Of a stretch of 64,000 bases of DNA, positions 13,498 through 26,220 are shown piece after piece (the stretch's first letter is position 1; each line of letters opens with the position of its first letter). The DNA is from Auanema rhodensis (Eukaryota > Nematoda > Chromadorea > Rhabditida > Rhabditidae): NCBI GenBank assembly GCA_964057225.1, contig OZ059898.1:4340001-4404000 (forward strand), written 5' to 3'. The translations under genes were made by a program, and so were the position numbers. Below the pieces are notes generated by a model. That model saw only the letters and a program-made list of their open reading frames with translations, was not told where the DNA came from and searched no databases.

Positions 13498-14364
13498 AAA
13501 CGGTTAATGAAATAACTGCTTTATCTGAATTGTCGAGCAAATATTTGAAATGACAAGTACATAACAATCTCATGCACTTCCTCATTCTTGTTTTCTCTAA
13601 TTATCAACTAAGACATACAATTCAAGATAATGAAAGCCAGAAGCCTATATGTTTCCTATCATCTTTAAGATATGTTGGTTTACTTTTTCAGAACTTTTTA
13701 GTAATTTTTGTTGATTTATCTATTTTTATGTCATTATATTTCATGTTGTTCACCCTACATGTATGTGCATGTATGTTTTTTTCCACTTTTTCACAGTTCC
13801 TTTAATGCTGTTAGTTGGTACGACGTATTATGCTACAAGCTTTTACATCCCTCCCTTTTCTAGCTTTCATCGCTCCCTTATCTTCTGGTTTTCGGCAGTC
13901 CAATTCCAGTCAAAGAGACACGCTTCAGGCATTTCTCTCTCTTCTTCCGCATATGATTACATCGTCTGTGCTGTTAGGTCAACAGAGTCTTTTGCAATTA
14001 CGTCATTTTGATAGTCCTCACACCTTATCGTAGAAAAAATGTCAACTGTGAGTCTTTCCGATTTACAAATCCGGAAGATATATTCCGGTTCCTGACCAGA
14101 AACAGCAATACAACGTCCACTAGCACACAGAGAAAAAACGTTGGGCGTGGTCTTTCGGAAGGAGCACTAGCTACGTCGTTTCATATACACTCACACACAC
14201 AGACATACACACACACACATGCATATCTTTTCCTTCTTTAGAATTCTTAAATTTGTTCAAATTATTTTTGCTTCAAACAAGAATGAGGAAGTGCATGAGA
14301 TTGTTATGTACTTGTCATTTCAAATAATTGCTCGACAATCCAGCAGTTATTTTATTAACCGTTT
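13498..14364. mobile_element. non-autonomous element with ~97-base terminal inverted repeats
   Basis: The left arm (13498-about 13594) starts AAACGGTTAATGAAATAACT. The right arm (about 14275-14364) is its near-exact reverse complement, ending ATTTTATTAACCGTTT. Arms differ by a few substitutions and one deletion of about 6 bases. The ~680-base middle is richer in G+C than the flanks, holds a CA-rich run near 14190-14220, and encodes no recognisable transposase. This is the structure of a MITE or foldback DNA transposon. I could not define a target-site duplication, so superfamily is open. Confidence 0.75.
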
Positions 14365-15480
14365 AATCTATTATATCATATCATTATAATATATTTTAAA
14401 GTTTTTTGTTCAAAATATAACAAACTTTTCTAGATATATTCCTTATTTATTCAATGAACTATCAAAATTATATTTTATGCTTTTTTTTTCTATTTATTGA
14501 AGCACATATATGTATAAATAAGCGTATTTCTTCTTTTCATTTCTTGTTCTTTTAGAAAAACACAATCATACCGTTTTCTTCTGATCCTCTTTTCCGTAAC
14601 CAACAGCATTTTCTCAAACCCATATAAGGTTTTGTGAAAGCTTTCTATAGAACCGGTCGAATACAACAGCGACCACCAGTGTCACCTCTTTCTCTATGTT
14701 GGTCCATCATCTGAATGAACGTTGATTTACCTTATGGTTCATCCTAGGGTTTTCTTGAACGAACTTTTCCACAAAAAAAGAAAAGTAATTTTTATTTTAT
14801 AAATTAAGTTAATATTCTATCAAACATTCTAATTATTCTAATAATTTTATAACAATTTAATTATAATTATATTATATATGATGAATAGATAAATATAAAT
14901 AGATATTTATTTTTTTTTATTGGACTTTTACTTCTTGAACTTATTTCAATACTGGCCTTGGCTTTGTATTCTTTCTTCTCGTTATTCTTTCGTCTTCTTG
15001 TCTTCTTCGTTTTCTTCTCAATACACATGCAATTGATTTATAACAATGCATTCGTCAGACAGCATTTCCAGGTTTCTAAATGTACATATGTATGTATTTT
15101 AGATGTCTTCTCTTTCTCTCTCTCTCTTCCTCTCTCTTACATAATCTCTCTATCTTTCTTTCTCTTCTTACACATCCTTTAGTCATTTGTGATTATCACC
15201 CTGTTCTTCATTATATTCTGAACAATTTTCATCCATACTTAGTTTTTTTCGATCAAACTTTTCTACAGTAGATAACCTCCAAGTTTATAAAAGGATTAAA
15301 TATGTAAAAGAATGAACGTTGCAGATGCCAAACAAAAAATTTCTAATCCAATTGCTATAGTTCTATACGGATTTCATGATGTTAAATTGTTTTTTCTATC
15401 ATAATTATCATTTTATTACTTGGTTTAGAAGGTGAAAGTGTAAAAATTGGCATGATCACGACTTTAGAAGTATTCCGGTT

Positions 15481-15605
15481 CCGTTCCACACGCACTCTCT
15501 CCCTATTTATATATCTCTCTCTATCTCTATCCTTCTATTTCTATCTCTCTCTCTCTCTCTTTTTTTTCTCTCTCCCTCTCTCTCTCTTTCTCTCTCTCTC
15601 CTTCT
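15481..15605. repeat. CT-rich low-complexity tract
   Basis: Pyrimidine-rich run of CTCT, TTTC and CCTT units. The long Leu/Ser open frames across it are a by-product of the repeat. Confidence 0.8.
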
Positions 15606-16242
15606 GTTACCTCTTTTTCTATAGTTTTTATTCTATATGCTTACTTTTTCTATCTTCATTTTACTCTATCTTATTCATAATATTTAATTCAACAAAACTC
15701 TCGTTGTGTTAATTGCCGAATTGAACAAATTATACTTCTAGTCCTACACATATGCTTAATTTAACTTTTTTATAATTAAAAACTGTATATTATTATCAAG
15801 GAATAGTAAACAAAACTCTAAAAAAAAAGAATTTTAATTTTGTAATCATTATGATTATCTTATGTAGTAGGCGTTCGATGATTATAGCATAGCATCATCT
15901 AAAATGATTCATTTCAATTCTTGAAATTTAAAATTTAAAAGTATGAAAAAACTTTATATGATAAGAAAGATTCATTACAAATAAATATAAATACATACAT
16001 AGAATGAAAAAGAAATAGAAAAGAAAGATAAACCATTGATTATATAAGTATAAGAATATTAAATACAATTCTTTACTTGACATATTGCTTTCTCAATGTA
16101 AAGTCAAAAGATAGCAGTTATCATGAAAATCATTAATTCCTTTTTCCTCTTTTTTTTTATTCCCTATCATTGATCTTTATGTTTCTGTCTTCTTTTCTAA
16201 CAAAAAAAAGCCGAAGCTCAGCTGGTGTACACTCCAACTAAA

Positions 16243-16274
16243 GCTATTGTTCCGATCAAGGAGATAACAATAGC
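16243..16274. other. short hairpin in a less AT-rich island
   Basis: GCTATTGTT (16243-16251) pairs perfectly with AACAATAGC (16266-16274) across a 14-base loop. Outside it, partial pairing can be drawn between GTGTAC/CTC on the left and GAGGCGTAC on the right. The island (about 16210-16320) stands out from poly-AT flanks. It could be a small structured RNA or an element in the upstream region of the J-protein gene; the pairing is too short and bulged to call a microRNA precursor. Confidence 0.25.
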
Positions 16275-16865
16275 CTGAGGCGTACTGTTCCACATTGCCC
16301 CTGTTATTGGCACACAAACAGTCTATCTGTTGTTTTCTGAAACTTTGATTTATGAAAAAAAACTTTTTTCTACGTTATTTATTGAAACGTTATCCACACG
16401 TCTGCTTGTAAGCTATATAAAAAATATTTGAGTATCTATATAAATCCAATTTTTCCTTAAATTTTTTCGTTTCATATATTCTGTTTCAAATACTTTTTAA
16501 TTTTAATTTTTTATAATTGTATATGTTTTTTTGTTTTCATTTTTAACACAAACCATTTAATACAGAAGTGTTTGTAATTATTGTTAGTGTCCATCAACCG
16601 GCTGACCAACATCACCCATACATACCCATGCGTTTCTCTCTCTATCCCTCTCTCTCTCTCTCCCTCTCTGATTCTTTTCATAATTCATTTGTGAATTTAT
16701 ACATATTGATTTCACTTCTTTCTTTTCCTGGTAAGTATTCTACTGTTTTATCATATATTCATATATGCATATTTGCATTTACGCATACATTGGACACGAG
16801 CTATTCCGTTTCCAGATTATTTAGAATTCATGTGTTGGGATGATTTCTCTTTCAGCCAATAAACT

Positions 16866-16867
<2 letters not shown>

Positions 16868-16907
<40 letters not shown>
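16868..16907. repeat. (TA)n microsatellite
   Basis: About 20 TA units followed by a poly-T run. Confidence 0.9.
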
Positions 16908-16909
<2 letters not shown>

Positions 16910-17396
16910 TTTTATATTTATAAGCTGAAACCATTTCTAGGTCTAGACTATTAGTTCTCCAATTCTTATATCGTCGATCTTTCATCATCATTTATATCTT
17001 CATAATCGTTGGACTCCTTGTCTCTCACTTCTTCCGTCTCTTATCTCCAGCAAATTTAAAAGACAAATTATGGCCTTTTCTGTATCGGAAGCATTCCCCC
17101 ACCAGCATCTGTATCGATTTTCGCGCCTCTGTCCCTGATGATGATCCGTTTGACCCTGATGAAGTTCGGATACCAACGTATGGCGTCTGATGTTGTCATC
17201 ATAGTTGTGGTTTGGTTGATTCCTTAACATCGTCCATGTTTTTACTGCTCATGAACTCCTTATGTATTATTTCCATATTTGGCGTGCATACATGAAATAT
17301 TCCAATCCAACAAATTTTTTGCCGTTCATTTTATTTCGTTTTTTTATTCATTTTACAATAGAATAACTTTTTTCTCAATTTGAATGTTATAGAGTG

Positions 17397-20300
17397 ATGG
17401 CTCCTCGTCAAGACTCACCTTATACCATATTGGGAATTCCTAATAATTCGGACGATCAAGCCATAAAGAAGGCGTAAGTTTTTCATTTTTTCATTATTTA
17501 TATATACTTATAACTGATTTTTTAAAATTTCGTTTTCAATTCAAGTTTTTTGTTTAAAAAAAACAAAATAATTGCTCACTTATTTAACATTATCGTCGAG
17601 AACATGGTGAAGCTCACAAAACGAAAGAGAGAGATTTTATTTATTTTGAACTAGAAGCTAACAAATAATTGAGAACAAATCCGGATAAAGATCAGAATAT
17701 ACGTAAGACGGGTTATGAAAGTGAATATATATATATATATATGCATCTATATTGAGAAAAAATACTTATTTTTATAAACATTTGTCAATACAGCATACTT
17801 ACTAAAAGAAAACATATTGTCTCCACTTCTGGTCTGATATATGCATTCCTTTAAAAGAAAGAAAATGCTTTTCCTCTTTATTATTCGTCGCATTTAGCTT
17901 GAGACGAAGAAATTTGAATAGAAAATACAGGAAGCACGAGAGGAATTGTATGCTATGTCTATTATCAATTGGTATAGTAGAACGAGTGCGCAGCTAGTTT
18001 CTCTGACTTTTTGCTTGTCCTTTTCTTTTAGTTATTTGTCTCTGAATCAAGTCTTCTGTGGTTCTGACGTACGTCAGATACTATTTAAATATGTGTGAGA
18101 AAGGAAAATCCTGTTTTTTTTTTTCGTTTTTTTGTACCAGCTTTTACCCCTTCTGCTGCCTCTTTGACTTTCTTAAATCACTTTGAGTACAAGAACTTGA
18201 AGACTCTGGTCAAGCAAGTTGGCAATGATTGTTTATAAGCAAAGAACGTTGATTACAAGCCACTTTCCCCAAAAATGCTCCCGAACGACATAATAGGTGG
18301 TCTGTACACAGAGAGGAAAAAAACTGTTTTTAGTTTTGAAAAACATAACAAAAAAAGTCAACATTATGTGTGTAACATTACCGGTTTATGTTAGGAGGAT
18401 GAAAGTTGGCCTTGAATAACTGACACAACGATCATTAGGTTGAAAAAATGGGAGATAGATGGAAACAGAATAGGAGATAGAAGTGCGATAGAAATTTACT
18501 AACCATATCTACTTTGGCCGACATTTACGATAATTTCAAGAACAATCAAGCTTGAATAGTCCAAAGAGCTTCATAATACAATTATCATACTTATTATTAT
18601 AAAAAGAAGACAACTATTCTAAAATTAGTATGTCCTTTTTATCTATAACAGTACAATTTTATATAATTCAGTTTTAAAATGTACTTTAAAGTTAAAAACT
18701 GAAAATAGTACTAATACATATGTCACAATTTAATCAATATTCATATAATTTCATTATTAAAAAATATATTATGTATATTGATTAAAATAAAAAGTATTGA
18801 AAAGAAAAAAGTAGTTTGACACTTTATATTGTTTATTTTTCTCTCTAAAAATTCTTATTCTAAACTTTTTTTTATAATATTTTTATCGGGTGACAACATA
18901 TGTTTGCTCGGACATTTGAGTAGCCACTACAGCATTTCTATGAAATTTGAGTATCATCCATATTCATTATTAACACAAAAGAACAAAAATAATAGAAATA
19001 TACTTTTTATTTATTTATAGATACCGAAAATTGGCTTTAAAGTGGCATCCAGACAAACATACAGAGGAAAAAGATAAGGAAACTGCCGAAAAGAAGTTTA
19101 AGAAAATTGCTCAAGCATATGAGATTCTTTCCGATGGTTCGTTTTTTTCAGCACTTTATTCGTTTCTTTTTGAAAAAAAAGTCAATGCACAGGTGAAAAA
19201 CAAATTATGTGTGTGAACTTCATCTATAAAAATATTTTTTGAACCGTGATCTTTCTTTGAACGTAAAAAGATCACGGTTCACACAGGTAAAAACCAATAT
19301 GTCTATTGAACGTTAAAATACTATAAAATCATAGAATTCATTTTTTTATATGTTTATTGATGATAAGGAAAGTTCAATATCATAAAATATAAATTCTATA
19401 AGTTGTTAATCCTTTGATTTGTTCGTTTTGTACGACGCGGAGACGAAGCATATTGTCAAACTGAAAGTTCTAAAAGTTGAGGGAAGAAAGTAGTACAGTA
19501 ATAATTTTCAATTAATTGATTTATTGGTCAAGTAAGATGATGGTCATAATCTATTTGGGATGATTTATAACTTTCGAAAGTATAGATTCCAATCATATGA
19601 GATGCTTCTCATATAGCAAAAAAAGAAACAAAGAGAACTTCAAGAATTTGGATTGGTCATGCTAAAACAAACAAATCTGCTGTCATCTTTATTCGGAGCT
19701 TCCGTTTTCCGGGCAAAATAACCGGTCCAGAACGATTATGTGGTCTTAGACGTTTTTCCTCTTACGACGTTATTCCATCAACGGAAAGCCGTTCAATAGA
19801 TGACGAAAGATGACGAGTTCCGTTTCGCTTTGAAAATAAGTTGGTCAAGCAAATGAAGGGAGTTGATTAGATTTATAGAATACCAACCATCGAAATATTA
19901 TTGAAAAGAAAGAAGATTGAATATGGAAGTTTCAGAAAACGTGTGTAGTATGGTATATATTATAATATTTTATATAAAATATAGAAAACTATATTATACA
20001 ATTACGTATACTTCTATATAGAAATATATATATATGTAATAATATTTTTATATTTCAAATTTCAAAAAATTATATTCAAATAGTTTATGTACTATGATTA
20101 TACATCTGTTATATCAACTAAAATACATATGTAGGTGTTTAAGTGATTGATATATATTAGTTAGATACAGAAAGACTGAATAAAACCACCTGTAAACCGA
20201 TATTATTGACATCTTTTGTTTTAAGACCTATTTGATAAATTGATAGAAATCGTTTCTATAACAGATGAATTCTTACTGTCAAGTGTTTTGAAAAAAGGGA

Positions 20301-21159
20301 ATATTTTCAAATCTTCCAAAATAAATATTTATAATCACATTTTAAATATAAAACAGTCTATTTTTCAAGAATATATCCAATTGAATGCTTTATTTCAGCC
20401 AAAAAACGTCAAGAATTAGATAGATCTGAAAATCCATCGGCATTTGCTCGGTCTAAGCGGTCTGGTATGCCCCGAGGATTCGGAAACCACCATGACGATA
20501 TTTTTCGTTCCCCATTCGATATTTTTAAGGAATTCTTCGGCAACCGTGATCCATTTCAGGTAAGCAAAAATCAAATTCCTAAACGTTTTCTACTAACTTA
20601 AATGAAGAATTCGATGTTTCCTTTATTCGATTCTTTGTTAAATTCTGTTGAATATAAAGCATTCTTGTGAAAATGCAACTAAATTTTTTTTTACAGGACG
20701 TCTTCTTTGATGATGCGTTCGCCTTTCCGTCAGACCCGCTATTCAAGAGTAAGTTTCAAAGTTTCAATTTTTTTAAATAAAAATGTTTTAGAACATAGGT
20801 TTCCATCAAGCCGAGTACACATTTTTTACAACGAGAAGCCACCACGGGATGAGAACGACTGGTAACTTTACATATATTTGATCTCTTAAAACAAAAATGA
20901 ACTTTTAGTAAATTTTCGACGGTAATTCGATTCTCTTCTTCTAAAGATGGTAAAACTCCATTGGTTCGAAAAACATCCACAACTACACGTATGGTAGACG
21001 GTAAACGAGTTGTAACTAAAAAGACGGAAAATGAAGAAGAAGAAATTGTCGAGGTATTAATGTTGTTGTATATTTTGTTAAAACTTTAAATTACAGGTTC
21101 TCGAGGATGGTCATCTGAAATCCCGAACAGTTCACAGTGTAGCTGTAGAAACAAACTAA
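17397..21159 (+). CDS. DNAJB6/DNAJB2-type J-domain co-chaperone, 227 aa
   Basis: Seven exons: 17397-17473, 19021-19136, 20399-20559, 20697-20748, 20792-20861, 20909-21053, 21097-21159; phases close exactly to 227 residues. The J domain spans about residues 7-70, with HPD in [20 protein letters not shown]; this motif stimulates Hsp70 ATPase. A short region with [12 protein letters not shown] and [13 protein letters not shown] replaces a long Gly/Phe linker. The C-terminal part ([20 protein letters not shown], then [15 protein letters not shown]) matches the end of the DNAJB6/DNAJB2 group, which prevents aggregation of misfolded proteins. An acceptor TGTTATAG lies four bases before the ATG, fitting spliced-leader addition. 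Introns 1 (1547 bases) and 2 (1262 bases) are far longer than usual here. The second contains a perfect 14-base hairpin. Confidence 0.9.
19241..19280. repeat. perfect hairpin inside J-protein intron 2
   Basis: GAACCGTGATCTTT (19241-19254) and AAAGATCACGGTTC (19267-19280) are exact reverse complements around a 12-base loop. A GTGTGAAC at about 19211 also complements GTTCACAC at 19277-19284, so an alternative larger fold exists. The role is unknown; it may be a relic of a small element or an intronic structure. Confidence 0.5.
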
Positions 21160-23377
21160 GGGTCATTCACATCTCGTCTTGATTAACTTAATTCTCATTC
21201 TATGTATATACTACCTATAGTTAAGTATTAATGATACAACATTTGACTAGGGGAAAATTTTGTGAAGATATGTATATGTTTTCACAGACATCCATTTTCT
21301 TTCTCCTTTTTTCAGCAATAGAAGCAATTTTCAAACTTTAAATCTCAGCATTTCATATTTTGTAAGAAAAAAGTGGAACTTGAACGTCTGTAATATCAAG
21401 TTGAATGCATTCCTCTGATTCCTTTCGTATTGTACTTTAATAAGTTCATCTAATCATATATTCTGTTTTAATTTCTAAGTCAACTTCTTTGGCAAAAAAA
21501 GATGAATGGAATTTTTGGAGCAAAAATAGCCATAATTTCAAGATTGTCTGCTTATTCCGAGCATTTATGGTATAATACTATACTATAAACATCTGCTTAG
21601 AAAAGTTTTAAATACTTTGAACTTGCTTTCCGGGTTTTGTTCATGCCTTTTCTTCATTGGAAAATTTGAGACAATTTATAGCTTCGTTCAGCGATGCGAT
21701 ATCACCAAGTTTTGAAAAATCTAAGACAGCCATTCGGCAATTGACTATGTATCTATACATTGATTCCTCATCTTTTCTTGTCCTTATCCTCAGCTTCATA
21801 TAGTATTACATAGATTTTATAATTTTCCGCTAATACTTTTGATGTCACACATCTTTCCAACTTCTTTCAAAATTTGGACCAAGTTCTTTTTTATTGCATT
21901 TATCTATATTTTCATGAAAGCTCTTTCTCGCGTTTTGTGTGCTCTATGAGTGTGTGCTTTGTTTGGACATATTTCAATATAAATATAAGTAGCTTTTTAT
22001 TTTTTTATCCAATTATATGAAAATAAAAAAGATTATTAGCAATAATTCAGTATACTACATATGTAAACTATTATAGAACTTTATCAATATATATAAATAT
22101 GTTTGAAACAATGTCTAAATAATACTATAACCAGTAATACAATTAAGAGCAAAAAAAACGGAAATAATAGGATTTAGAATTTATAGTCAGTAAATAACAG
22201 CTATGAACTAATTAATTATATTTTTATAATATATGATATAGTAGGACGGGTTTATGAAAAAAGATAAGAGCTCTGTGTAGTGTATTTCTTAACAATCACG
22301 GAAAAAGCAAAGAATCATTACTATTCCAAATATACATGTGTCAAAGTAAATCAATATAATCGTTTGAATTGAAGATTATCGAAAGTATTATGGAAAGTTT
22401 CCATGTCTATAGTTTTCGTAATGGATACTACTTATACTATTGTTGTACAATATATACATCAATAGATAAATATGTATAACTAATACACTTGTTCCAGTGT
22501 TTCGTATAAACATCCCAATATAACGACTGTTTATAGTGTTTGGATGTTTGTTAGTCTAATTGAATTACATATCTTCTTATACATTGAATATGCTTTACCC
22601 TTTTCCTTTCTTTTTCATAGATTATATTATTTTTTTACTGTATTAATTAAAACTTTAGCCAATTTCACAAATCTCCAATATAAATATTAACAGTTGCATC
22701 GTGTTTGATTTAACCAAGAATTTGAAATACGCACAGAAGTATGTAGTATCATCAAAAATCGAACGATAAGAATGATATATCAGCAGATTCACAACGAATG
22801 TTTTTTTTTATAAAATATATTTCATTCTGTACTTTCAACTACACTACATCTACATGAATTTTGATTTTTTAATTTTTCCATAATGCAGTTAATTCCAATA
22901 GTTTAAATCTGAAATAGAAAGAAATTGATAATAATAATGATGCAAATATCCAATAAATTTTAAAAAATTTTTTGATCAGCTGATTCAATCAGATATTTAT
23001 TTATATTCCTTGCACTTTGCTCACGTTGACACCGAATAATATCACACGATTTCCTACCAAGAAAACGGAATACATACTTTTAGTGAAAATTGTTATGTAG
23101 ATTTTCATAATAAAAAAATAAAATAACTATACAATATAACCAAATATTTTTGATCATTGGAAAAGTATATTATATTACCAAACGCATATTAAATTAACGT
23201 GAACTATGATGACGCCACTGTTGTATATCTCACAACACAGTGCGTATTTCCATTAATGAGCATTGAAAATAACTTACTGTTGGTTTATATGCTTTTCAAA
23301 TTATTTATGTTTTTTTTTTGTTATTTTTTCTTAAGATTAATGAATATTTTCTATCAAAGAAATAATTTCAGTAAAGG
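21160..23377. other. AT-rich intergenic region
   Basis: About 2.2 kb between the J-protein and VMP1 genes. The first part is the presumed 3' UTR. No exon-like or RNA-like segment recognised. An outron-like T-rich tract precedes the acceptor at 23371. Confidence 0.5.
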
Positions 23378-25107
23378 ATGGTGACAAAAGCCAGGAAGAA
23401 GGGTAATAAGCGATCGCAGTCTCCACCAAAAGGAAAACGCTCCGAAGCTAGAAATGGAGGGTATGTCGAAGTTTTTGTTCAATAAACTGTATTAATAATT
23501 TCAGTCAAAATAAATCATTAAAAGGATTGAAAACATCTCCATCAATTAACACATTGAATAGAATAGAACGGGAAACCATTGTTTTATGGAAACGACCTTT
23601 TAAAACTATATATTATGCATTTATGGAGATTTTCCACTTAATTTTCGAATTTCTCCAAAGGTTTTTTTGTTATTTTTCTATGCTTTTTGACTTTCATTTT
23701 ATCTTCAGCTTGCTTCATCATAAAGTAATACTGTTTTTGTTATCTGTTCTTTCTGCTGCTTTCTATTATGCTTATATTACTCCTGGATCTCATCAAGAGT
23801 TTATCCTATCTGCTGGTATATAACTTTTTTTTTTCATTATAACTTATACATTTTTCAGAAAAATCGTTAACGTGGTGGGGTTGGTGGGTACTTTTGGGAG
23901 TTTTATCTTCAATTGGCTTGGGCTCCGGTTTACATACTTTCCTGATATATTTAGTAAATTTTTAGCTGCATGAAATATAATTAGATAATCTTCTAGGGTC
24001 CTCATATTGCTGCCGTAACTCTCGCTGCTTATGAATGCAACAGTTTAAATTTTCCTGAGCCACCATATCCGGAAAGGTGTGTATACAATAGAATGATTGT
24101 TTTTTAAAGGAACTTTTAAGCATTGTTTGTCCATCTGAAAAGCCGTCTTCAACTCTCGCAGTTGGATTATGGGACATCGTATCTAAGGTTTATATATTTC
24201 AAACTTACTCTGTAACCCCATTATATTTCAGGTTCGCGTAGAATCTTTCTTGTGGGGGGCTGGAACAGCTATCGGAGAATTACCTCCGTATTTTATGGCC
24301 CGCGCTGCTAGGTGTGCTATGTGGAATAGAATTTTAATAAATTTTTATTAATAGACTGAGTGGTAATGAACCAGAAGATGAAGAGTATCAAGAATTCCTA
24401 GAAATAATGAATTCTGATAAAAAGAAATCAAAGGATATGGTTTGTTTTTTGAAATTTAATCATATTACATTGAAAAATTATATTAGAGCCTTTTGGACCG
24501 CGGAAAAGCTTTGGCTGAGAAGTTCATTTCGAAAGTTGGGTTCCCGGGAATCCTTCTTTTTGCTTCTATCCCAAATCCTCTTTTTGATCTAGCTGGTAAA
24601 CTAGCTGAATTGCGTTATTTATTTATTTAATTGTTTTTTTAGGTATTACTTGCGGTCATTTCTTAGTACCATTTTGGTCTTTCTTTGGAGCAACACTCAT
24701 TGGTAAAGCATTAATAAAAATGCATGTTCAGGTTCGATTGTTCTGTGTTTATTCCTTTTATCATAATAACATTCAGATGCTTTTTGTCATTATCGCATTC
24801 AGTGAGCATCATGTAGAGAATGTAGTCAATTTATTGGCTCGAGTACCTGTTGTCGGAGAATCGATTAGACAACCTATTAAGGAACTTCTTATAAAACAGA
24901 AGAATGCACTGCACAGAGCACCCGGTACTCATGTAGAACAGGTATCGGAATAGTACTAATTAAAAAAAGTTTTCAATTCTTCAGGAGTCCACATGGCTTC
25001 AAACAGCTCTTTCAATGATAGTCACATCTATGATTTTGGTGTTCTTACTTTCGATTTTCAATTCCTTGGCTCAACGTTATCATAAAAGGATTAGTTCGTG
25101 TAAATAA
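23378..25107 (+). CDS. epg-3: VMP1/EPG-3 autophagy membrane protein, 412 aa
   Basis: Twelve exons: 23378-23460, 23505-23660, 23709-23815, 23859-23953, 23997-24076, 24121-24187, 24232-24311, 24355-24439, 24487-24595,24643-24731, 24777-24941, 24985-25107; phases close to 412 residues, the normal VMP1 size. Diagnostic blocks include [66 protein letters not shown] and the VTT-type core with [23 protein letters not shown]1 is a multispanning ER lipid scramblase. It controls phospholipid distribution, ER contact with isolation membranes and autophagosome formation. The N-terminal 45 residues are basic and poorly conserved. An AATTTCAG acceptor lies seven bases before the ATG, fitting spliced-leader addition. 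Introns are only 43-52 bases in most cases. Confidence 0.95.
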
Positions 25108-25977
25108 AACAAGTGTCGCTCCTCACAACTCTGTTTTGTAACCCAGTGAGATTGGTTCCCACTCATATTATTTAAGAACTCCTCTTTCTTCTATAGATAG
25201 TTTTTGAATCATAAGAATTATCACAGAAGAGGTTAAGTTAAAGACTTAGAGGAATGTGATTAAAGATTTGATATATAAGTTTAGAGATGTATGTGAACAG
25301 AGGAATATGTTTTCTAATGTTTAGAGGGTCGAATTTATTTTTTATCTTCTATCTAAAAATTGTCTAAGTATTTCTCTTTGTAAAGGACTTTTTTTTAAAA
25401 TTCTATTCAATACTTAGGACTTATATTATTATGATAACATCTTAGAATTCTCTAAAAACATGCATGTCTATATTTGTAACAAGGGTTCGGTATATGGTCG
25501 TTTTTCTTGTTTTTTTTTCATATTCTACACTTTTCTTCATATTTTAAGAAGGGGTTAACTGTAGCTAATCCATTATCTGTGTTTTATGCACATTCCTAGA
25601 TTAATGATTGGCTTTATTCTGAAGTTTTTCAATTCATTTGTGAATATAATCTTGATTGACATAAGAATTTATATTGTAGAAGACGTAATAAACTTTAATC
25701 GTGAAACTGTAATCCGAGTTCTGCAAAATCTTTTTTAGCTATAGTATTGCTATGAATCTCACAATGGAAATGTTTTGCAATATTGATAGGTTGACAAAGA
25801 TATATAACGGATCACTCAGATCTTTGTACTTTTATTGGACATTTTACTTTAATTCTTTTCTTCTTTTTACATGCAGAATCTCCTTTTCATCATTTCTCTT
25901 CAGTAAACATAGCTACTCTTAGCTTTAGCATGTTCTGCATAAAATACAACGTTAAAGGATGGTATTACGAGAGAGTA

Positions 25978-26011
25978 AAAGCTTCAATGACGTCATTATT
26001 ACTGAAGCTTT
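25978..26011. promoter_or_regulatory. CRE (TGACGTCA) within the loop of an inverted repeat
   Basis: AAAGCTTCA (25978-25986) and TGAAGCTTT (26003-26011) are exact inverted copies. The full CREB/ATF palindrome TGACGTCA lies between them at 25988-25995. It is about 230 bases upstream of the unc-25 ATG. A bZIP-bound promoter site is inferred. Confidence 0.45.
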
Positions 26012-26076
26012 AATTCGTTTTCTTTTCCATGACACTCCTCATACGACGCCTATTCATCAAAACGAGCGATTGCGTT

Positions 26077-26082
26077 GGATTA
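26077..26082 (-). promoter_or_regulatory. TAATCC homeodomain site upstream of unc-25
   Basis: GGATTA on the plus strand is TAATCC on the minus strand, about 140 bases before the ATG. In C. elegans the Pitx-class factor UNC-30 activates unc-25 through TAATC-type sites. A single 6-base match is weak on its own. Confidence 0.3.
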
Positions 26083-26220
26083 TGAATACTACCGTATACC
26101 ATCTTCTTCGTGATTTCCAATGCCCTTAAATGGGCGGAGTTTAAAATATTCTGAATCATGAAGAACCAAGAAGTCTAAGCTTCACCTCACCAACTACTTT
26201 TGGATCGGCTGCATCTGGCA

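Larger units (their letters stand above)
7737..17396. other. 9.7 kb AT-rich region without a convincing gene
   Basis: Long A+T-rich DNA with many poly-T and TATA-type runs. The only structured parts I see are two coding-like patches (10317-10448 plus; 11366-11600 minus), an inverted-repeat element (13498-14364), a CT-rich tract (15481-15605), a short hairpin (16243-16274) and a TA microsatellite (16868-16907), all listed separately. Open frames across the rest are short, low in complexity and lack splice context. The end near 17393 carries the splice acceptor of the J-protein gene. Confidence 0.55.
25108..26220. other. intergenic region, 3' UTR of epg-3 and upstream region of unc-25
   Basis: The first several hundred bases are AT-rich and presumably the epg-3 3' UTR. 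The last 300 bases are richer in G+C and contain a CRE inside a hairpin (25978-26011), a TAATCC site on the minus strand (26077-26082) and a GC-box-like TGGGCGGAG (26131-26139). This looks like the unc-25 promoter. Confidence 0.45.

Noticed and set aside
15452-15712. 86-codon plus-strand open frame
   Set aside because: Made almost wholly of Leu/Ser/Phe from the CT-rich tract; a repeat by-product.
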